The notes under the pieces are model-generated. The model worked only from the letters and a program-made list of their open reading frames with translations, had not been told where the DNA came from and made no database searches. A stretch of DNA of 5,007 nt from an uncultured bacterium (GTDB lineage: Bacteria > CALINM01), in assembly GCA_938045315.1 (NCBI GenBank), contig CALINM010000162.1, forward strand, positions 1 to 5,007. Direction: 5' to 3'. Shown piece after piece: positions 1 to 5,007 of the stretch. Both the position numbers and the translations under genes were made by a program. The number at the start of each line of letters is the position of its first letter. Positions within the stretch are counted from its first letter, which is position 1.

Positions 1-136
1 TATTGGTGATAATGGTATATAGTGGTTATTGTCTTAGTCATTCGGGGTTGGAAAATAACCAATCGCTATACTTATAATTGCATGGATAGTTACGATACTT
101 TTAAAGGAGTTTATAGACTCTGCAGTAATTTTTGCT
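1..136 (+). other. Disrupted 5' end of the P-type ATPase gene
   Basis: The ATPase frame is open from base 59 back from the GTG at 137, and these 26 codons read like M1 and early M2 of a P2A pump (NPIAILIIAW, then KEFIDSAVIFAVV). Further upstream this frame has stops at 56-58, 35-37 and 20-22, and no ATG, GTG or TTG occurs in it between 59 and 136. The frame one base over is open from 3 to 74 and ends its overlap with ...ENN just before the CCA proline codon. One extra C at 59-60 would therefore join the two frames into ENN-PIAILI. However, the peptide read from bases 3-50 does not resemble the cytosolic N-terminus of such pumps. Either a frameshift plus divergence, or a rearrangement or assembly join near 55-60, would explain this. 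Confidence 0.6.
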
Positions 137-2557
137 GTGGTTATAATAAATGCCATAATCGGATATTTACAGGAATACAAAGCTGAAGAAAGCGTTAGGG
201 CACTCAAAAAAATGACGACCTCAAAGGCAAAGGTAATTAGAGATGGAAGAGAAAAGGAGATTAATAGTGAGGAACTGGTACCGGGTGATATTGTTTTGCT
301 TTCATCGGGGACAAAAGTTCCAGCAGATATAAGACTTATCCACACAATTGAGTTTAAAATTGATGAGGCGATGCTAACGGGGGAGTCACTACCAGTAGAA
401 AAGACACATCATACTTTGAAAGAATTAAATTTAACTTATGGTGACCAGATAAATATGGCTTTTATGGGTACAATTGTGGTTAGTGGTAGAGCCAAGGGTG
501 TTGTGGTTGCAACAGGTAGTAATACTGTTCTAGGGAAAATAGCAACTGGCATTAAAGATGTTGGTACTGTAAAGGCACCACTACAGGATAAAATACATAA
601 CTTTGCAAAAAACATTGGTTATTTAGTACTTATAGCATCTTTAATGCTTTTCTTTATCGGGCTTTATATAGGTCAAGGTGCTAAAGAAATGTTTATGACA
701 ACTGTTGCTGCTGCTGTAGCAACAATCCCTGAGGGGCTTCCTATTGTAGTGACTGTCGCTTTAGCTGTGGGAGTAGCAAGAATGGCAAGACAAAATGCAA
801 TAGTAAGAAATCTTCCCGCCGTTGAAACCTTAGGAAGCACAACAGTAATATGTTCGGATAAGACTGGTACACTTACCAAGAATGAGATGACAGTGAAATT
901 AATTTTCGATGGTAGAAAGGTTTATGAAGTAGAAGGGGTAGGTTACGATCCACGGGGAAGAATTCTCCATGATGGATTGCCTATTGATGAAAAAGAAAAG
1001 AAAAACCTTAATATGTTACTTCGCATAGGCCTTTTATGTAACGAGTCGAGTGTTTATGAGGAAGAGGGTCATTATAAAGTTGAAGGTGATCCTACTGAGG
1101 GTGCGTTGATTATCTCTGCAATGAAATTAGGGCTTATTCCAGAGGAAGAAAAAAATAAGTATGAACAAATATCAATTATACCCTTTGAATCAGAGAGGGG
1201 GTATATGGCAACCCTTCATAAACATGGGGCTAAGAAATATATATTTCTGAAAGGAGCACCTGAAAAGGTGCTTGATATGTGTGTTAAATCTGTTGATGAT
1301 AATAATTTAGACATAAAGGGTATACTGCAAATAGCAACAGATTTTGCTAAAGAGGGATTAAGGGTTTTAGCTTTTGCATATAGAGAAGTTTCAAACGATC
1401 TGGAGGAGCTAACATGCAAAGAACTGGAAAAATGTAATATTCCCGATGGCTTAATATTTGCAGGCCTTCAGGGTATGATAGATCCTCCAAGACCTGAAGC
1501 GATAGAAGCAATTGAAGGATGTAAAAATGCAGGGATAAGGGTGGTAATGATTACAGGAGATCATGCAATAACTGCTCTTGCAATTGCCAGGCAACTGGGA
1601 ATTGAAAATGAAAATGGATTAGTTATAACAGGCAAAGAATTAGAAAAAATTAGTGATCATGAACTTTTTGAAAAAGTTAAAAAAATATCAGTTTATGCAA
1701 GGGTATCACCTCAGCATAAGCTAAGAATAGTCGAACAACTTAAAAAACATGGTGAGATTGTTGCTGTTACTGGAGATGGTGTTAATGATGCACCAGCTTT
1801 AAAATCAGCCCATATTGGAGTTGCTATGGGTAAAAGCGGAACTGACGTAGCTAAAGAGGCAGCGGATATGGTTCTAACAGATGATAACTTTGCAAGCATT
1901 TTTAATGCTGTTAAAGAAGGAAGAATTGTTTTTGATAACATAAGAAAAGTAACTTTTTTTCTGATTCCCACCGGGATAGCCGCAATTCTTTCGATAATTA
2001 TTGCTATAGTTATGGGTGTACCTATACCTTATATTCCCTCTCAACTACTATGGATAAATATTGTGACAAATGGTTTGCAAGATGTGGCTTTAGCATTTGA
2101 GCCAGGAGAAAAAGATATTATTAGAAGGCCACCAAGAAATCCCAATGAAGGGATAATGTCGAAATTACTTTTAAAAAGAACTGTTGTTATAAGTTTACTT
2201 ATTGCAGCTGGGGTTATGTATAATTTTGTAAATGCTTTAAATGCTGGTAATTCATTGGAAAAGGCAAGAACAGTTGCAGTAACAACTATGGTTTTTTTCC
2301 AGTTTTTTCAAGCTTGGAATTCAAGATCTGAACTTGAGTCCATATTCAGGATAAGTCCCATGAGTAATCCATTTTTGTTCTTTAGCATGATTGCTGCAAT
2401 TTTTGCCCAGTTAGCAGTGCTTTATGTTCCTTTTTTGCAGTGGGTGTTCAGGACAGAACCCATATCAGTTAATGAATGGATACAAGTTTTATTTGTTTCA
2501 TGTACTGTTATTATTGTTGTGGAATTGTCAAAATGGTCTATGAGATCAAAGAAATAA
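137..2557 (+). CDS. P2A-like cation-transporting P-type ATPase, N-terminus missing
   Basis: This is an ATP-driven cation pump of the inner membrane, of the Ca2+-ATPase-like P2 group. Counting from GTG 137 (806 residues), it shows the actuator motif TGES (81-84), M4 ion-site motif IPEGLP (197-202), phosphorylation motif DKTGT (Asp241), nucleotide-site KGAPE (372-376), DPPR (449-452), MITGDH (471-476) and hinge TGDGVNDAP (545-553). Hydrophobic helices follow at about 160-180, 186-212, 603-628, 632-652, 682-703, 711-726, 746-766 and 780-797, so M3 to M10 are present. The cytosolic N-terminus and M1 are not encoded after GTG 137. The coding similarity continues upstream to base 59, so GTG is only the first available start, lacks a well-placed ribosome binding site, and is probably not the native one. 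The substrate is uncertain: Ca2+ is the family default, but M5 and M6 differ from SERCA at key ligand positions (Gly613, Ala616, Asn645). It may be a pseudogene if the upstream break is real. Family call sure; functionality unsure. Confidence 0.93.
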   Translation: MVIINAIIGYLQEYKAEESVRALKKMTTSKAKVIRDGREKEINSEELVPGDIVLLSSGTKVPADIRLIHTIEFKIDEAMLTGESLPVEKTHHTLKELNLTYGDQINMAFMGTIVVSGRAKGVVVATGSNTVLGKIATGIKDVGTVKAPLQDKIHNFAKNIGYLVLIASLMLFFIGLYIGQGAKEMFMTTVAAAVATIPEGLPIVVTVALAVGVARMARQNAIVRNLPAVETLGSTTVICSDKTGTLTKNEMTVKLIFDGRKVYEVEGVGYDPRGRILHDGLPIDEKEKKNLNMLLRIGLLCNESSVYEEEGHYKVEGDPTEGALIISAMKLGLIPEEEKNKYEQISIIPFESERGYMATLHKHGAKKYIFLKGAPEKVLDMCVKSVDDNNLDIKGILQIATDFAKEGLRVLAFAYREVSNDLEELTCKELEKCNIPDGLIFAGLQGMIDPPRPEAIEAIEGCKNAGIRVVMITGDHAITALAIARQLGIENENGLVITGKELEKISDHELFEKVKKISVYARVSPQHKLRIVEQLKKHGEIVAVTGDGVNDAPALKSAHIGVAMGKSGTDVAKEAADMVLTDDNFASIFNAVKEGRIVFDNIRKVTFFLIPTGIAAILSIIIAIVMGVPIPYIPSQLLWINIVTNGLQDVALAFEPGEKDIIRRPPRNPNEGIMSKLLLKRTVVISLLIAAGVMYNFVNALNAGNSLEKARTVAVTTMVFFQFFQAWNSRSELESIFRISPMSNPFLFFSMIAAIFAQLAVLYVPFLQWVFRTEPISVNEWIQVLFVSCTVIIVVELSKWSMRSKK

Positions 2558-2615
2558 AAGTTTTATGCTATTAAATATGATTAATTTTGTAATTTAATGT
2601 AGTTAAAATTTAAGA

Positions 2616-3722
2616 ATGGAACACTTTTACATCCTAATTATTTTATTTTTTCTAATTTTATATGGATACTTAATAGTCAGAGAACATTCAAAAAACAAAA
2701 TATATTTGAATGAACTTGGTGCTGAAAAAATTAAAGCCTTTCATCTCATAAACTGGGTTAAATGTGATTTGAATGTTAGAGGAATCAAGGCAAAAGTTTT
2801 TACTTCTGGAGTTAGGGGTTGTTTTAAACTAAACATAAGTGTTCCTATTATGATTGATGGTTTTTTAAGGTTGTGGCGACCAGATTTACTTGATAAATTA
2901 TTTTCTAAAAAAACAAAAAATGGTTTAGCAATTGAATTCGAAGATCATGATTGGGCAAATCTTATATTAACTCACCTGAACCTGGAATCTATATTCAAAA
3001 AAACGGATATCCATAGTATTAAAATTCATAAAAAAAATCTTGTTTTTAGCTGGTTATTAAAGAGAAATATCAGAGAGGTCAAAAAAGAGAGTATATTTAA
3101 TGCTTTAGAAGAATTGTATAAGCTTTCAAAGGAAATTAATAACATCCCTTCTTCCAATAAAGATAAAGAGGATTTGAGAAACTTTTTAAGCATAAAACTT
3201 CCATTATTTTTAACTGCACTTTTAGTATTAATAGGAGTTTTTGGTAAATTCTGGTTATACGAACCCCTATGTGTTTTGGAAATAATTCTTCTGGGAGTTA
3301 AAATTTATTTTGTTTTATTTATATTATACGTGATCACAATTATTTTCATGGCCGGTAACCTAACTTTTTCACAAAGAATCATGCACAATGCTTTTGTTAT
3401 TTTTATTATTTCATGTGCATTTGTATCTCTTTTTTTTCTTAACTTTTTGAATGGTGCTTTAGATGTTTCAATGCCAGTTTTGGTTAGAGATAAAGTTTCT
3501 AATAGGTATAAAAATATAAAGAGAGGTAAAATGATAATACTTGAAAACTTAAGAAAGCGCAAAAAATATTGTGGAGAGGTTATAGTATCTGAAAGCTTTT
3601 ATGAAAAGGTGAAAATTGGTGATACAATTGAATATGAAGTAAAAAAGGGATTCCTTGGTGTGGAGTGGATTTATTCAGGGTTCAAGTTAGTCAAGGATAC
3701 TAATTTATCTAATGAAGATTAG
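2616..3722 (+). CDS. Unrecognised multi-pass membrane protein
   Basis: I do not recognise this 368-residue protein. It begins with a hydrophobic helix (about 4-21) followed by a basic stretch. A soluble, mixed alpha/beta-looking region of about 170 residues comes next (22-190; FEDHDW at 108-113, and a helical segment near 157-175). Three more hydrophobic segments lie at about 192-213, 217-246 and 257-279. The basic C-terminal tail (about 285-360) looks beta-rich and contains YEKVKIGDTIEYEVKKGFLG (329-348) then VEW. That tail recalls a loose pattern (Y-x-x-V-x-x-G-D, then G-x-L-G-x-x-W) which I associate with uncharacterised bacterial membrane proteins. No catalytic motif, metal-binding cluster or nucleotide site is evident. 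The ATG at 2616 is the first start in the frame with a plausible N-terminal helix, though no clear Shine-Dalgarno precedes it. It lies 58 bases after the ATPase stop, so co-transcription is possible. Its base composition looks more AT-rich than its neighbours, with A8 (3030-3037) and T8 (3430-3437) runs. Confidence 0.85.
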   Translation: MEHFYILIILFFLILYGYLIVREHSKNKIYLNELGAEKIKAFHLINWVKCDLNVRGIKAKVFTSGVRGCFKLNISVPIMIDGFLRLWRPDLLDKLFSKKTKNGLAIEFEDHDWANLILTHLNLESIFKKTDIHSIKIHKKNLVFSWLLKRNIREVKKESIFNALEELYKLSKEINNIPSSNKDKEDLRNFLSIKLPLFLTALLVLIGVFGKFWLYEPLCVLEIILLGVKIYFVLFILYVITIIFMAGNLTFSQRIMHNAFVIFIISCAFVSLFFLNFLNGALDVSMPVLVRDKVSNRYKNIKRGKMIILENLRKRKKYCGEVIVSESFYEKVKIGDTIEYEVKKGFLGVEWIYSGFKLVKDTNLSNED

Positions 3723-3753
3723 TGTCTAATTAGGGTATTAAATTATTTAAATG

Positions 3754-3782
3754 TTTACAATGCCTTAAAATTATGCTAAATT
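3754..3782 (+). promoter_or_regulatory. Sigma-70-type promoter for rpsO-pnp
   Basis: TTTACA at 3754-3759 matches the -35 consensus at five of six positions. After a 17-base spacer, TAAATT at 3777-3782 serves as the -10 (four of six), preceded by TGC at 3774-3776, which gives an extended -10 (TGn). Transcription would begin near 3789, leaving a leader of about 36 bases before the rpsO start. It lies in the 102-base gap after the membrane protein gene, the expected place for an independent rpsO promoter. Prediction from motif alone; AT-rich spacers give chance matches. Confidence 0.6.
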
Positions 3783-3808
3783 ACTTAATCTAAATTTTCA
3801 TGTTTGTT

Positions 3809-3815
3809 AAGGAGG
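3809..3815 (+). promoter_or_regulatory. Ribosome binding site of rpsO
   Basis: AAGGAGG at 3809-3815 is a near-perfect Shine-Dalgarno, 9 bases before the ATG at 3825. It decides the start: an in-frame TTG at 3804 would place this site inside the coding region and add seven residues (LRRILR-like) that S15 proteins lack. Confidence 0.9.
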
Positions 3816-3824
3816 ATTCTAAGA

Positions 3825-4094
3825 ATGGTTTTAACAAAAGAAAGAAAACAAGAAATAATAGCAAAATTTAGAAGGTTTGAGAGAGATACAGGCTCTCCAG
3901 AGGTTCAAATAGCTCTTTTAACTGAGCGTATTAATTATCTTACCGAACATTTTAAAATCCATAAAAAGGATTATAGCTCAAGGAGAGGTTTGTTAAAACT
4001 TGTCAGCCAGAGGAGAAAGTTACTTGATTATCTTAAAGATGTGGATTTCCAGAGGTATAAGGATATTATCAGTAAGTTGGGCATAAGGAAATAG
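3825..4094 (+). CDS. rpsO: 30S ribosomal protein S15
   Basis: S15 is a primary 16S rRNA-binding protein of the small subunit. It binds the central domain (helices 20-22) and helps nucleate the platform, and contributes to an intersubunit bridge. From ATG 3825 the product is 89 residues, exactly the usual length. It begins [12 protein letters not shown] and carries [16 protein letters not shown] (21-36), then H42, H46, D49 and S52 in the region [20 protein letters not shown] (41-60), followed by [10 protein letters not shown] (61-70). These include the conserved rRNA-contact positions of the family. A strong Shine-Dalgarno and a promoter-like sequence lie directly upstream, and pnp starts 2 bases after the stop codon. 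In E. coli S15 represses its own translation through a leader structure; the short leader here (about 36 bases) shows no obvious equivalent fold. Identification is secure. Confidence 0.98.
   Translation: MVLTKERKQEIIAKFRRFERDTGSPEVQIALLTERINYLTEHFKIHKKDYSSRRGLLKLVSQRRKLLDYLKDVDFQRYKDIISKLGIRK
4085..4089 (+). promoter_or_regulatory. Ribosome binding site of pnp inside the rpsO end
   Basis: AAGGA at 4085-4089, within the last codons of rpsO, lies 7 bases before ATG 4097 and 10 before the adjacent in-frame ATG 4100. The site and the 2-base gap suggest translational coupling of pnp to rpsO. It slightly favours 4097 as start but does not exclude 4100. Confidence 0.65.
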
Positions 4095-4096
4095 GA

Positions 4097-5007
4097 ATGA
4101 TGTTCGTAGATAAAAAAAGTAAAAGTATTAAGGTCGGTGGCAGAGACCTAACAATTACTACTGGACACTGGGCAAGGCAGGCATCTGGTGCCTGCACAAT
4201 ACAGTATGGTGATACTGTAGCCCTTGTTACAGCAGTTGTTGGAGAAAAGCCACTTGAAGGTGTTGATTTTTTGCCATTGATTTGTGATTATGTGGAAAAA
4301 ACATATTCTGCAGGAAAAATCCCGGGAGGATTTTTTAAAAGAGAAGGTAAACCCAGCGAGAGAGAAGTTTTGGTTTCAAGGCTTATAGATAGGCCGATAA
4401 GACCCATGTTCCCAAAAGGATTCTTCAATGAGGTCCAGATTATTGCTACAGTTCTATCATTAGACCAGGAAAATGATCCCGATGTATTGTCAATCATAGG
4501 TGCTTCTTTTGCTCTTGAACTGTCAGGTGCACCTTTTGAAGGTCCCATAGCTGGGGTTAGAGTTGGTCTAATTAATGAAAATTATGTTATAAATCCAAAA
4601 GTGTCGGAACTTAAAGATAGCTTACTTGATGTTGTTGTTGCTGGGACAGAGGATGCTATAGTGATGGTCGAGGGAAAGTCAAAATTTGTATCTGAAGATG
4701 TTTTTATAGGAGCTCTTGAATTTGCACATAAAGAAATTAAAAGTATTGTTGCTTTTCAAAAAGAATTTATTGAAGAACTTGGCATTCAAAAAACAAAGTT
4801 TCAGGTGCCTCTTGTTGTAAGGGACATCGAAAATTATATATTAAATAAATATTCAGAAGACTTTGAAAATTCTATCTATGGAAAAACGAAATCAGAGAGA
4901 AGATCTAATTTAAGTCTTCTTGGAGAAAAAATTTATAAGGATGTAAAAGGTCAGTATCCTGATCCAGAACTTGATATATGGATAAAATTTAGTATTGAAA
5001 AGGTCGA
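4097..5007 (+). CDS. pnp: Polyribonucleotide nucleotidyltransferase (PNPase), N-terminal part
   Basis: PNPase is a trimeric 3'-5' phosphorolytic exoribonuclease that degrades mRNA, releases nucleoside diphosphates, and often joins the RNA degradosome. The window holds the first 303 codons of a protein normally near 700 residues; the frame is open at the right edge, so truncation is due to the window. The first RNase PH-like domain is clear: GRDLTITTGHWARQASGACT (15-34), YGDT (37-40), DFLPL (57-61), then KIPGGFFKREGKPSERE (74-90) and SRLIDRPIRPMFPKGF (94-109), the signature segments of PNPase. ASFALELSG (136-144), NP (166-167), LLDVVVAGT (176-184) and MVEG (190-193) also match the family. From about 215 the charged, helix-rich sequence fits the all-alpha linker domain. 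The second RNase PH domain with the catalytic site, plus KH and S1 domains, would lie beyond the window. The start is ATG 4097 or ATG 4100 (MMFVDKKSKS or MFVDKKSKS). It follows rpsO by 2 bases. Confidence 0.97.
   Translation, partial: MMFVDKKSKSIKVGGRDLTITTGHWARQASGACTIQYGDTVALVTAVVGEKPLEGVDFLPLICDYVEKTYSAGKIPGGFFKREGKPSEREVLVSRLIDRPIRPMFPKGFFNEVQIIATVLSLDQENDPDVLSIIGASFALELSGAPFEGPIAGVRVGLINENYVINPKVSELKDSLLDVVVAGTEDAIVMVEGKSKFVSEDVFIGALEFAHKEIKSIVAFQKEFIEELGIQKTKFQVPLVVRDIENYILNKYSEDFENSIYGKTKSERRSNLSLLGEKIYKDVKGQYPDPELDIWIKFSIEKV

Noticed and set aside
1-58. Terminal inverted repeat of an insertion sequence at the left edge
   Set aside because: Only a weak GGTT...AACC match is visible around 46-60; no second end, transposase or target duplication is in the window.
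103-137. AAAGGAG at 103-109 as ribosome binding site for the GTG at 137
   Set aside because: The spacing is 27 bases, far too long, and the sequence encodes a conserved-looking part of the pump (KEF) in the open frame.
34-345. Minus-strand open frame opposite the ATPase
   Set aside because: It is antisense to conserved pump sequence, and its peptide has no family-like features; it and other minus-strand frames (for example 673-879, 1711-1971, 3305-3562, 4288-4548) are shadows of real genes.
2581-2609. Promoter upstream of the membrane protein (TTAATT then TAAAAT)
   Set aside because: The -35 matches only three of six bases in very AT-rich sequence, so a chance match is likely.
3738-3750. 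Palindrome TTAAATTATTTAA as a terminator of the membrane protein gene
   Set aside because: It has no GC pairs, almost no loop and no following T run, so it is ordinary AT-rich sequence.
3804-3824. TTG at 3804 as an alternative rpsO start
   Set aside because: It would place the strong AAGGAGG inside the gene and add seven residues absent from S15, whereas ATG 3825 gives the standard 89 residues.
3816-3826. ATTCTAAGAAT as an operator or hairpin over the rpsO start codon
   Set aside because: The symmetric stem is only four pairs with a three-base loop; it is too weak to support a regulatory claim.

Overview
This AT-rich bacterial window carries four genes on the plus strand: a large P-type cation ATPase with a damaged or missing 5' end, a 368-residue membrane protein I do not recognise, rpsO (ribosomal protein S15), and the first 303 codons of pnp (polynucleotide phosphorylase), which runs off the right edge. 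The rpsO-pnp pair is a very common bacterial arrangement. Low GC, S15 of the standard 89 residues and a PNPase-type exoribonuclease rule out an archaeon. The style of the proteins would suit an anaerobe such as a Deferribacterota-like or delta-proteobacterial lineage, but that placement is only an impression.

Layout. Bases 1-58 match nothing I recognise and hold stops in the ATPase frame. From base 59 the ATPase frame is open, and its peptide already looks like membrane helices M1-M2 of a P2A-type pump. The first usable start codon, GTG at 137, lies inside M2, so the gene is truncated, frameshifted or cut by a rearrangement near base 55-60. The catalytic body is intact to the stop at 2557. 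An AT-rich gap of 58 bases follows (no terminator or convincing promoter seen), then the unknown membrane protein at 2616-3722. The 102-base gap after it contains a good sigma-70-type promoter (TTTACA, 17 bases, TGC-TAAATT) and a strong Shine-Dalgarno for rpsO. Only 2 bases separate rpsO from pnp, whose ribosome binding site lies in the last codons of rpsO.

How the genes work together. rpsO and pnp form a transcription and probably translation-coupled unit linking ribosome assembly with RNA turnover. The ATPase and the membrane protein lie upstream and may share a transcript, but nothing in the sequence proves a joint function. I found no transposase, CRISPR array, tRNA or rRNA. The points most worth following are the broken ATPase 5' end, its non-canonical ion-site residues in M5/M6, and the unknown membrane protein.
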